From Planctomycetota bacterium (GTDB taxonomy: Bacteria > Planctomycetota > Planctomycetia > Planctomycetales > Planctomycetaceae): DNA of 5,656 bases. The position numbers and the translations under genes are program-made. The notes under the pieces were generated by a model, which did no database searches, was not told where the DNA came from, and saw nothing but the letters and a program-made list of their open reading frames with translations. Location: positions 1 to 5,656 of the forward strand of contig JAJRTM010000392.1 of the NCBI GenBank assembly GCA_024278285.1, given 5' to 3'. Positions 1-5,656 of the stretch are shown here, in pieces. Within the stretch, counting starts at the first letter, position 1; each line of letters opens with the position of its first letter.

Positions 1-564
1 AAGGATCGCGCGAGCATCTGGAAACTTTTTCTGGACATCGATATCTGCCAGATAGAAAGAAAGACGGCTGCGGTGTTTCACTGTAGGTGGGACGCATTCC
101 ACTGGAATTTGCGGGACTGCCGAAACGGCGAGATGTTGCCCTTCTGTAATCGCATGGCTCCAAAGTTCGCCGGGCAGATCGAAGGTATGAATAAACAAAG
201 TCGGCTCTCGTTCAATATTCTTTCCTGTGTAGGTGGTGTTTAATCCCGGGGTCGCAAAGATAATGATTCCCTGCTCCTGCCAAGCGGGAAGCAATTTCTG
301 ATTATGAGACACAACTTGCTTTACGTGCTGTTGAATCGCCTCTTTAGAAAAACGGATCGGTAAGTTCAACAATCGAGACGACTCAAGCAGACGGTTCAAA
401 TGTTTATCTTGCTCGTAAGGTTGCCCGGAAAAAGTACGCATCATTTCGGTAAGGCATATTCCGTGGACAATCCCGACATCTTCGACCGGTAAAACAGCCT
501 GTTCAGCAGGGAAATACCCCCCGTTTTTCCAGATAATTTTCTCTTTCATTGTTTGAATGAGCAT
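1..564 (-). CDS. PLP-dependent aminotransferase class IV, N-terminal part (cut by window edge)
   Basis: The reading frame is open from 564 to the left edge, giving 188 codons with no stop. The protein belongs to fold-type IV PLP enzymes (branched-chain aminotransferase IlvE, D-amino acid aminotransferase, aminodeoxychorismate lyase PabC). Seen: the N-terminal pattern NGGYFPAEQAVLPVEDVGIV then HG, matching the family's 'NG.f.p...a.v...D.G..hG' opening; the helix KHLNRLLESSRLLNLP; and TVKHRSRLSFYLADI, whose lysine (residue 163 from this start, bases 76-78) sits where the family's Schiff-base lysine lies. The start at 564 is chosen because GGAGG lies 11 nt upstream; a second in-frame ATG at 549 lacks a nearby Shine-Dalgarno. 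An in-frame stop at 604-606 bounds the frame upstream. The C-terminal half, including the PLP-phosphate loop that would help tell the subfamilies apart, is outside the window, so the exact reaction is undecided. It is probably cytoplasmic, as no signal peptide is seen. Confidence 0.85.
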   Translation of the reverse strand, partial: MLIQTMKEKIIWKNGGYFPAEQAVLPVEDVGIVHGICLTEMMRTFSGQPYEQDKHLNRLLESSRLLNLPIRFSKEAIQQHVKQVVSHNQKLLPAWQEQGIIIFATPGLNTTYTGKNIEREPTLFIHTFDLPGELWSHAITEGQHLAVSAVPQIPVECVPPTVKHRSRLSFYLADIDVQKKFPDARAIL

Positions 565-575
565 AAAGGTGACAG

Positions 576-580
576 CCTCC
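576..580 (-). promoter_or_regulatory. Ribosome binding site of the aminotransferase
   Basis: GGAGG on the minus strand, 11 nt before the ATG at 564. It decides the start in favour of 564 over the in-frame ATG at 549. The spacing is slightly long. Confidence 0.55.
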
Positions 581-909
581 AGACGCAAAACATATTCATG
601 TGATCAGATATTGGTGATTGATACATTCCGAATAACTCTTATCGGTTTTTTGTAAAACTACGAAACAACAGGTTTCATCTGCTCAGACATGACGATATAA
701 TGAAGGGGCATATCTTTCGGGTTTCTTTGCAGAATTTTCTGGTAAATTTCGTTTAACCTATTAGTGTAGCGTCCTGCAGACAAGCGTTTTTTCATTTTCG
801 TCAAGTATTCTTGTCATTTTCAGACGGACGACCGGGGTTATCCAGTGGGTGAAAAGCGATCCGATTTCGGGCCGAGGTCAACATATCAAGCCTGAGAGAT
901 AGAAAACGT
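581..909. other. Divergent intergenic region, no recognisable element
   Basis: This AT-rich stretch separates the divergently transcribed aminotransferase and FHA genes and must hold the promoters of both. I find no sigma70-type -35/-10 pair with proper spacing that I would defend. A TTGTCA at 811-816 lacks a matching -10 at 16-18 nt. Only very short ORFs occur, for example an 18-codon frame starting at 700 with no Shine-Dalgarno. No tRNA or riboswitch fold is seen. Confidence 0.5.
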
Positions 910-914
910 GAGGA
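910..914 (+). promoter_or_regulatory. Ribosome binding site of the FHA gene
   Basis: GAGGA lies 6 nt before the ATG at 921 but directly abuts the ATG at 915. The spacing supports 921 as the true start. Confidence 0.6.
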
Positions 915-920
915 ATGAAC

Positions 921-1481
921 ATGCCAGCGGTTCTTCAATCAACATCAGACGATCTTCAATCCGTCTCACTCGATAAGCCGATTCTTCTTATCGGTCGCCA
1001 CCCCGATTGCGATTTGGTGATTAAGAATAGCCGAAAGGTCTCCAGAAAGCACTGCTGTATTGTTGAGATCGACGGCACGTTTATGGTTCGCGATTTGGGA
1101 AGCACAAACGGAATTCAAATTAATTCTCGTCGTGTTACCGGGCTGAAGACCTTGCAGGCTGGCGATAACCTGACCATTGGGGATTGCGAATTCGTTTTCA
1201 AGCCTGCTCAGTATGCTCAACAAGCTAAGCAGGTTGTTCCAGAAGTGAAGAAAGACGATTCCGACGACGAAGATTCTCCTTACAGTTTCGATCTGGAAGA
1301 TATCAAAATTCTTCCGGATGTTCCCGATCATGAACTGAGCAGCGATATCCCGATTCTGCTTGATGACCCAATTGATGATGGCTTCGATATCGGTGCAGCC
1401 CCTTTTAATCCGGCTCGAAGCAAACCTCGAAAAAGAAATCGTTCCGATAGCGATTCTCAAGTTGAGATGATCGCCGACTGA
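921..1481 (+). CDS. Small FHA (forkhead-associated) domain protein with acidic/basic tail
   Basis: This 186-residue protein carries one FHA domain at about residues 20-95. FHA domains bind phosphothreonine peptides and usually work with Ser/Thr kinases. Seen: the hallmark residues in order, GR at 25-26 (LIGRHPDCDLVI), SxxH at 41-44 (VSRKHC) and NG at 63-64 (DLGSTNG), all at normal spacing, so the phosphopeptide pocket looks intact. The domain ends near TIGDCEFVFK. The remaining ~90 residues are predicted disordered: an acidic run at 112-118 (DDSDDED), a segment rich in Asp, Pro, Ile and Leu, then a basic patch at 166-174 (RSKPRKRNR) and a Ser/Asp end. No signal peptide or membrane segment is seen, so it is cytoplasmic. 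An ATG at 915 is in frame but touches the Shine-Dalgarno. It is transcribed away from the aminotransferase and towards the hydrolase. No kinase or phosphatase gene is in the window, so the partner is unknown. Confidence 0.9.
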   Translation: MPAVLQSTSDDLQSVSLDKPILLIGRHPDCDLVIKNSRKVSRKHCCIVEIDGTFMVRDLGSTNGIQINSRRVTGLKTLQAGDNLTIGDCEFVFKPAQYAQQAKQVVPEVKKDDSDDEDSPYSFDLEDIKILPDVPDHELSSDIPILLDDPIDDGFDIGAAPFNPARSKPRKRNRSDSDSQVEMIAD

Positions 1482-1571
1482 TCACTGACCTACGGGGTTT
1501 CAGTCTACCCTGCCATTTTCGAGCAGCATTTCATCAGTAAGAGTATAAAGCTTACTTAGCATTGGTCGAAT

Positions 1572-1677
1572 AATTACTGTCTCATTTCACAACAGGGATG
1601 GCTCAGACGTCTTGCGTCTGGGCATCCATGAGATGAAGAGACGATCTAAACGAGAGATTGAAGAGACGACAGTAATT
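1572..1677. repeat. Nested inverted-repeat element in the convergent gap
   Basis: AATTACTGTC at 1572-1581 is perfectly inverted as GACAGTAATT at 1668-1677. Just inside, CTC at 1581-1583 mirrors GAG at 1663-1665 with a 3-nt offset. Between them lies a strong hairpin (separate entry). The 106-bp layout, short terminal inverted repeats around an internal palindrome, resembles a small MITE-like or REP-like insertion. No target-site duplication could be recognised. Five T follow the right arm on the plus strand (1676-1680), so a terminator role for the FHA transcript is possible, but the loop is very long for that. Confidence 0.45.
1596..1627. repeat. Imperfect palindrome / hairpin
   Basis: Left arm GGATGGCTCAGACG (1596-1609), loop TCTTG, right arm CGTCTGGGCATCC (1615-1627). 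This gives about 13 paired positions with one bulged G (1600) and one G-T pair. It is GC-rich against AT-rich surroundings and lies between converging genes. No T-run follows directly, so it looks more like a dispersed intergenic repeat than a classical terminator. Confidence 0.6.
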
Positions 1678-1706
1678 TTTCGAGTGATCCTTAATCACCG
1701 ATCTTA

Positions 1707-3779
1707 TTATTTCGAAGAACCCAAAAGCTGAATCACTTCATCCGGTCTGTATTTGTGCTGAATGGAAAAGTTCTTTACTGATTGTTCCAAATGGTAGGCT
1801 TTACTGGTCTGCTCGAATTGTTTTTGAAGCTTGATCGTGCTGAGCGGCTTGCCTTGTCCGTCGATTCCTGCAGTGATTACCAGTCTTCGCGGGGCAACCA
1901 ATGCGGCCAGATGGGGGATGTCTCCTGCGTCTCTTAGGATGCCGGGGGCGATGATGCCGAGCCTTTGATTTTCGTAGGGCGATTCTGTGAGATAACTCGA
2001 AAGTGAACCGACAGTTACAACGCTGCGAACTCGTGCATCCACCCCGGCTGCACAAATCGCGACAACGCCGGCAGAGCCATATCCAACCAGCGTGATTTTT
2101 TCGTCTGCAGCAGTTTTTGATTCCAGCACAGATAAAACGGTTCGAACGTCAAGCACCCATTGCCCAAGCAGTGGACGTCCCAGCCAGAGTGACCACTCGG
2201 CTGTGTTATGATCCGGAGCTCGGCCTATTTTATCACGCTTCCAGGCCAAGTTCCCCGTTGCTCGCAGTGTTGGAATGACGACATTGAATCCTGATTCAAG
2301 CAGTTTTTCCTTCAACTGATCCATCGCAGGGGGAATTTGCTGCTCCAGATTGAGCAGAACGACAGACTCCCTTTTTCCTGGAGTTTGCGACCGGAAACGA
2401 CGCATGCTTAAAACAATTCCCGGTTCGGTTTCAAACGTGATCACTTCTTCTGTTTCTGTTTTGCTTTTATTATTCGTAGAAATATTCAATTGTTTTAGAG
2501 GTTTTGTTGCCCCCAGAACGTCATTCAAAGATTTCCTGCGAATGGCTGCAATACTTCGCCATTCTTTTTTTGTAGCGGGAACAGCCATTTGATCGACAAT
2601 CTTTTTTCCCTGTCGGTAGGCGAACTCAGGAATGGTTACCCAGTTATCCGGTCGAGTTTTGCCGGGAAAACATCGCAGTGTTTCAGGCGGTTCCAAATTC
2701 ATTTCCGGTTCTGGAATCGGTTTTCCATCCCCTTCTTCTTTGAGATGCAAACTCATCCAGCCATACATCGCTTCGCGCATCGGCTGATTGTAATCATGTT
2801 TTGATTCAAAAACGGTATGACGAATATTTTCCGGGCAACCATAAAGATCATAAATTGGTCGAGCCAGTTTTATCGACTTTTTCGCTTCGGGAACGGAAAA
2901 TTGAATTCCATCTCGTGTCGCATTGATCACCATTAATGCCCGGGGAGCGGTTAATCCAAGAATGCCCCATTCTTCGGTAAACTGTAATGCAGCCGGGACG
3001 ACTTCACACATGCAGCAGGCTGTTCCAAGATACGCCTGATAATTCCCGACCGAACAAACAGGCACAACCGCCTTGAATCGTTCGTCCCAGGCACCGGCGT
3101 ACATCGACTGATTGCCGCCGCCGCTGGCTCCGGTAATGCCCAGTCGCAAGCCATCCACCTCTTTGCGAGTGAGCAGGTAATCGACTGCTCTGCCATTTTC
3201 ATAAACCTGCAATCCGCTTAAAGGGGTTCCGATCGGAAACAGAGTCGCAGCGACCATTTCGCCATGATATTCTCCCAGTGATTTTCCAAGCCCGCGTTCT
3301 CCTGCCCCGAAAGCATCCACTGCCAGAACGAAAAATCCAAGCTTTGCCAACCCGACACAACGCGCCTGCACGTGAGGATCCTGCCTGGCTCCACGCCAAT
3401 GACCATGCACACAAAGTACCGCGGGCAGTTTCCCTTTTCGATTTGGAACATACGCATTGGCTGTCATCCAGACATCGGGCAGCGTCTGGAAAATAATTTT
3501 TTCGATACGATACCCATCCCGCTTGAGTGTTCCCAAAATCTGCGGAGCCAACGGCGTTTTATGTTTCGGAAAACCGCCCCACGCTTTAAGTAATTGTTTA
3601 CGAATAAAGTCCTTCTGTTTTTTCCATTCAGTAAGCGATGCCGGCGATTGATCGTGACTACGTTTTTGACTTGCAGATTTTTTAATGAATTCCAAAAAAG
3701 CATGATCAGGTTCGGCTGCATTGATCTGATGCGAAAACATAAACAACAGAATGAATGAAAATTTCAATAGGTTCAGCAT
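1707..3779 (-). CDS. Secreted two-domain alpha/beta hydrolase (acetyl-xylan-esterase-like), second domain degenerate
   Basis: A 690-residue exported protein of the alpha/beta-hydrolase fold, of the kind annotated as acetyl xylan esterase or dienelactone hydrolase in planctomycetes; an ester-cleaving role on carbohydrate is inferred. Residues 1-21 form a signal peptide (MLNLLKFSFILLFMFSHQINA, likely cut at INA|A). The first catalytic unit spans about 45-350: an HGHWRG oxyanion-type loop near 125, nucleophile Ser219 in GASGGG, acid Asp290 (NATRDG), base His328 (ESKHDY), and a CCMCE cluster near 255. The second unit, about 395-690, repeats the same order, including the lead helix (TEWKKQKDFIRKQLL versus KEWRSIAAIRRKSL), but has Gly568 in GYGSAG at the nucleophile position; Asp640 and His675 look retained. 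The ATG at 3779 is preferred over an in-frame TTG at 3797, which lacks a Shine-Dalgarno and would add six residues before the signal peptide. It lies 310 nt downstream of the sulfatase on the same strand and converges with the FHA gene. Confidence 0.85.
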   Translation of the reverse strand: MLNLLKFSFILLFMFSHQINAAEPDHAFLEFIKKSASQKRSHDQSPASLTEWKKQKDFIRKQLLKAWGGFPKHKTPLAPQILGTLKRDGYRIEKIIFQTLPDVWMTANAYVPNRKGKLPAVLCVHGHWRGARQDPHVQARCVGLAKLGFFVLAVDAFGAGERGLGKSLGEYHGEMVAATLFPIGTPLSGLQVYENGRAVDYLLTRKEVDGLRLGITGASGGGNQSMYAGAWDERFKAVVPVCSVGNYQAYLGTACCMCEVVPAALQFTEEWGILGLTAPRALMVINATRDGIQFSVPEAKKSIKLARPIYDLYGCPENIRHTVFESKHDYNQPMREAMYGWMSLHLKEEGDGKPIPEPEMNLEPPETLRCFPGKTRPDNWVTIPEFAYRQGKKIVDQMAVPATKKEWRSIAAIRRKSLNDVLGATKPLKQLNISTNNKSKTETEEVITFETEPGIVLSMRRFRSQTPGKRESVVLLNLEQQIPPAMDQLKEKLLESGFNVVIPTLRATGNLAWKRDKIGRAPDHNTAEWSLWLGRPLLGQWVLDVRTVLSVLESKTAADEKITLVGYGSAGVVAICAAGVDARVRSVVTVGSLSSYLTESPYENQRLGIIAPGILRDAGDIPHLAALVAPRRLVITAGIDGQGKPLSTIKLQKQFEQTSKAYHLEQSVKNFSIQHKYRPDEVIQLLGSSK

Positions 3780-3897
3780 CTGCTCAGGACCAATCAATAA
3801 TTTGATTTTACGAGTGGGAAAAATTTAATCTTTGATTTCACGTAACTATTCAGTGATGGGTGATTTGGGCAGGACTCCAGATTACTAACGGTAAAAG

Positions 3898-3916
3898 TTT
3901 GCGAATGGCTCGCAAA
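3898..3916 (-). terminator. Weak hairpin, possible terminator of the sulfatase transcript
   Basis: TTTGCGA (3898-3904) and TCGCAAA (3910-3916) form a perfect 7-bp stem with a 5-nt loop. On the minus strand, in the direction of the sulfatase transcript, it is followed by C and then four T. The stem is short and the T-run brief, so the role is uncertain. Confidence 0.25.
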
Positions 3917-3976
3917 TTATAAAAAAATGTCATCTTGGTTACGGTGGTCAGAACAGACCAGTCGTGCTGGGTTGTC

Positions 3977-4056
3977 CGTAGGGTCCGCTATTGCGGACCA
4001 CCGCACAAAGTAGGGGAATCCACCTTCCATCGTGGTCCGCAATAGCGGACCCTACG
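3977..4056. repeat. REP-pair / BIME-like palindromic element
   Basis: A perfect 25-bp inverted repeat: arm 3977-4001 starts CGTAGGGTCCGC, and its exact reverse complement is at 4032-4056, with a 30-nt spacer. Each arm is itself a hairpin, GGTCCGC-TATT-GCGGACC on the left and GGTCCGC-AATA-GCGGACC on the right, so the element can form either two small hairpins or one long cruciform. Two inverted copies of a self-complementary unit is the layout of bacterial REP doublets (BIMEs), which RAYT/TnpA-REP transposases are thought to mobilise; no such gene is in the window. Its position between two co-directional genes could stabilise or attenuate the mRNA. Confidence 0.8.
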
Positions 4057-4089
4057 CCAAAGCTGAATAGCTACATTTACTCTTTAATT

Positions 4090-5493
4090 TCACAACGATT
4101 CCTGCCAGCGTTTGAATTCTTTTTCTAATTCTTCCAATCGCTGTGGCTCACTTTTCGCCAGGTCTTTTTTTTCGATACGATCTACCGATAAATCATATAA
4201 TTGCCACGGCTGGTCTGGTTTCGTGCGGACGATTTTCCAGTTCCCTTTTCGTAGGGCTGCCTGTTTACCATACATGAAAAACAGCGATTTGTGAGGCGAT
4301 TTCGCTTGATTCATCAGAACCGCTAGAGGATCTTTGCCATCGTAGACGACACCGCCTGGCAACTTCGCCCCGGAAAGTATTTGCGAGGCAATTAACAGGT
4401 CAGGTGACCATAACATTTCATCGATGACGGCTCCTGCTTCAATTTTTCCGGGCCAGCGAGCCATTGCTACCACGCGAAGCCCTCCTTCGAAACAAGTGAC
4501 TCCGCCTGAACGAAGTGGAAAGTTAGAACCGACATCCAACCCTTTTCGATCAAGTCGGAAAGCTCCGTTATCGGAAAAGAAAAAGACGAATGTGTTTTCT
4601 GAAACGCCGGCTGTATCGAGACTTGCCAGCACTCGCCCAATTTCGAAATCCAAAGCAGTCACAACAGCATAGTAACGTTTTAATGGATCGGTTTCTTCCG
4701 GGGAAAACCCGTAATGCTTAAAAGCAGAATCGGGGGCCTGCCAGCGGTTCGGTTGGCCTGGTTTTTTATTTCTTGCACTCGGAAAATGAGGCGAATTAAA
4801 AGGGAGGTAACAGAACCACGGTTGTTTTTGGCTGGAGCGTCTTTCAATAAAATCGATGGCTGCATCGGCAAACAGCTCCGGCGAATATTTTCCATCTACA
4901 TGTAGTTCCTGCGTCCCTTGGAATAGGTCATGCTTGCCCGCATAGATGTGATGGTAATAGTCGATATTCCCGGAAGCGTGTCCGATAAACTGATCAAACC
5001 CACGCTCAGTTGGTCGGGAACCGGCTGCGAAACCGATATTCCATTTTCCAAAACAACCCGTTGCATAAGGAACTGGAGCGGCCTTGAGAATTTGTGGAAT
5101 CAGCATTTCCTTCTGATTCAATCCAATGCCGTAATTTCCCTTCAATCCAGCAAGCTGCTTTTCCAAGCCGTGCCTTTGCGGAATGCGACCGGTCATTAAA
5201 CAGGCACGCGAAACCGTACAGGTAGGCGAAGCCGTGTAGAAACTGGTCAGCCTCGCCCCTTGTGCAGCCAGACGGTTCAGGTTTGGCGTATGAATGGGAG
5301 AAGCCGGGTTGTAGCTTTTCAAATCTCCATAGCCGAGATTATCTGCGGTTATAATGAGAATATTCGGTCGCTGTGGTCTTCCCTTTTCAGCGAACGATCT
5401 TGCATGACTGAGGCAGAGGAAAAATAAAACAAAGAGAACAAGATTCACAACGTTTTTTGTCAATTGTTGCCGCGTTGAAATGATGAAATACAT
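4090..5493 (-). CDS. Secreted type I (S1 family) sulfatase with atypical active-site residues
   Basis: This 467-residue protein has the arylsulfatase/alkaline-phosphatase fold, which removes sulfate esters, in marine planctomycetes typically from algal polysaccharides. Residues 1 to ~35 form a signal sequence (charged start, then NLVLFVLFFLCL; likely cuts after SHA or SFA). Seen in order: ADNLGYGDL at 50-58 (metal site, Asp51, with Asn52 where Asp is usual); CTVSRACLMTGR from Cys92 (the formylglycine motif, normally C-x-P/A-S-R, here with Val94); GKWNIGF (Lys150, with Asn152 for the usual His); FNSPHFP (His236); FFSDNGAF (Asp308, Asn309, metal ligands); and LRSGGVTCFEGG (Gly331 where the sulfate-binding Lys is usual). 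C-terminal subdomain: WKIVRTKPDQPWQLYDLSVD. Length is normal and the frame unbroken, so it is no decayed pseudogene. The ATG at 5493 is preferred, with GAAAGA 7 nt upstream; an in-frame TTG at 5499 is too close to it. Substrate unknown. Confidence 0.92.
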   Translation of the reverse strand: MYFIISTRQQLTKNVVNLVLFVLFFLCLSHARSFAEKGRPQRPNILIITADNLGYGDLKSYNPASPIHTPNLNRLAAQGARLTSFYTASPTCTVSRACLMTGRIPQRHGLEKQLAGLKGNYGIGLNQKEMLIPQILKAAPVPYATGCFGKWNIGFAAGSRPTERGFDQFIGHASGNIDYYHHIYAGKHDLFQGTQELHVDGKYSPELFADAAIDFIERRSSQKQPWFCYLPFNSPHFPSARNKKPGQPNRWQAPDSAFKHYGFSPEETDPLKRYYAVVTALDFEIGRVLASLDTAGVSENTFVFFFSDNGAFRLDRKGLDVGSNFPLRSGGVTCFEGGLRVVAMARWPGKIEAGAVIDEMLWSPDLLIASQILSGAKLPGGVVYDGKDPLAVLMNQAKSPHKSLFFMYGKQAALRKGNWKIVRTKPDQPWQLYDLSVDRIEKKDLAKSEPQRLEELEKEFKRWQESL

Positions 5494-5500
5494 GATCAAT

Positions 5501-5506
5501 TCTTTC
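5501..5506 (-). promoter_or_regulatory. Weak ribosome binding site of the sulfatase
   Basis: GAAAGA on the minus strand lies 7 nt before the ATG at 5493 and only 1 nt before the alternative TTG at 5499. It is a poor Shine-Dalgarno but favours the ATG. Confidence 0.4.
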
Positions 5507-5580
5507 GAATTTCAGGCGAGCCGTAGGGTGGGCTGGTAAATAACTCGGAAAATGGGAAAGTTAGGGTGTTTTCGTGTTGA

Positions 5581-5607
5581 GAAACTGTTGCGAGAAATAA
5601 CGGTTTC
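5581..5607. repeat. Inverted repeat upstream of the sulfatase gene
   Basis: GAAACTGTT (5581-5589) pairs with AACGGTTTC (5599-5607): nine positions with one G-T pair and a 9-nt loop. It sits 6 nt from the next hairpin, so the two may form one composite repeat. Confidence 0.4.
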
Positions 5608-5613
5608 GTGTGC

Positions 5614-5632
5614 CACGGCTCTGTGAGCCGTG
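5614..5632. repeat. Perfect GC-rich hairpin, dispersed-repeat type
   Basis: CACGGCTC (5614-5621), loop TGT, GAGCCGTG (5625-5632): a perfect 8-bp stem. No T-run follows on either strand, which argues against a simple terminator. From memory, similar 'GCCACGGCTC..GAGCCGTG' palindromes recur in planctomycete intergenic DNA; I cannot verify this here. Confidence 0.6.
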
Positions 5633-5656
5633 TTGCGTTGGAGTGAGAATATCTTG

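Larger units (their letters stand above)
3780..4089. other. Intergenic region between sulfatase and hydrolase genes
   Basis: This 310-nt gap lies between two co-directional minus-strand genes. It holds the REP-pair palindrome at 3977-4056, a small stem at 3945-3960 (TGGTC/GACCA, 6-nt loop), a hairpin at 3898-3916, and an AT-rich stretch at about 3800-3870 that could carry the hydrolase promoter, though I cannot assign boxes. No coding frame is supported. Confidence 0.55.

Noticed and set aside
700..756. 18-codon ORF on the plus strand between the divergent genes
   Set aside because: There is no Shine-Dalgarno and no distinguishing composition; the length is expected by chance.
831..914. Possible riboswitch leader before the FHA gene (CCTGAGAGAT looks like part of a TPP or glycine-type core)
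   Set aside because: The other conserved elements and pairing arms are absent, and the downstream gene is not metabolic.
966..1460. 164-codon open frame antisense to the FHA gene
   Set aside because: It lies almost wholly within the FHA gene, matches no family I recognise and has no plausible ribosome binding site. The plus-strand frame has clear FHA motifs.
1684..1698. Small stem GTGAT/ATCAC just past the hydrolase stop, as a terminator
   Set aside because: It has only five pairs and no T-run on the minus strand after it.
2350..3721. Several 60-85 codon frames on both strands inside the hydrolase gene
   Set aside because: All overlap a frame with continuous domain evidence and show no motifs of their own. 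They are shadows.
3494..4185. Shared 15-mer TTTTTTCGATACGAT at about 3495-3509 and 4169-4183
   Set aside because: Both copies encode Arg-Ile-Glu-Lys in the two minus-strand genes. It is a coding coincidence with no wider similarity.
4112..5199. Short open frames inside the sulfatase gene
   Set aside because: They overlap the well-supported sulfatase and have compositions typical of antisense or shifted frames.
4090..5493. Sulfatase as a pseudogene
   Set aside because: The frame is full length with no stops or frameshifts, and the flanking motifs are well preserved. Changed residues alone do not indicate decay.

Overview
The window looks like chromosomal DNA from a planctomycete, most likely a Planctomycetaceae/Gimesia-like lineage. 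This is inferred from the gene content: a secreted sulfatase, a large secreted two-domain alpha/beta hydrolase and a small FHA protein. It also fits the moderate GC content (judged by eye) and the GC-rich palindromic repeats in the gene gaps. No rRNA, tRNA or marker gene confirms the lineage.

Layout. Positions 1-564 (minus) hold the first 188 codons of a PLP-dependent class IV aminotransferase that runs off the left edge. Positions 565-920 are the shared upstream region of two divergent genes, with no convincing regulatory element apart from the ribosome binding sites. Positions 921-1481 (plus) encode a small FHA-domain protein with an acidic, then basic, tail. Positions 1482-1706 are a convergent gap containing a nested inverted-repeat element. 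Positions 1707-3779 (minus) encode a secreted alpha/beta hydrolase of the acetyl-xylan-esterase/dienelactone-hydrolase type. It is an internal tandem duplication whose second copy lost the nucleophile serine. Positions 3780-4089 are a gap with an 80-bp REP-pair (BIME-like) palindrome. Positions 4090-5493 (minus) encode a secreted type I (S1) sulfatase in which several normally invariant active-site residues differ. Positions 5494-5656 are upstream DNA with two consecutive hairpins.

How the genes fit together. Sulfatase and esterase-like hydrolase lie on the same strand and both carry N-terminal signal sequences. They may act together outside the cytoplasm on sulfated and acylated polysaccharide; this is inference from co-orientation and family. 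The aminotransferase and the FHA protein show no obvious link to that pair or to each other beyond sharing an upstream region.

The most noteworthy points are the unusual sulfatase active site, the decayed second hydrolase domain, and the fact that three gene gaps each carry a different palindromic repeat. I see no CRISPR, phage, toxin-antitoxin or defence system, and no evidence for a wholly new multi-gene system.
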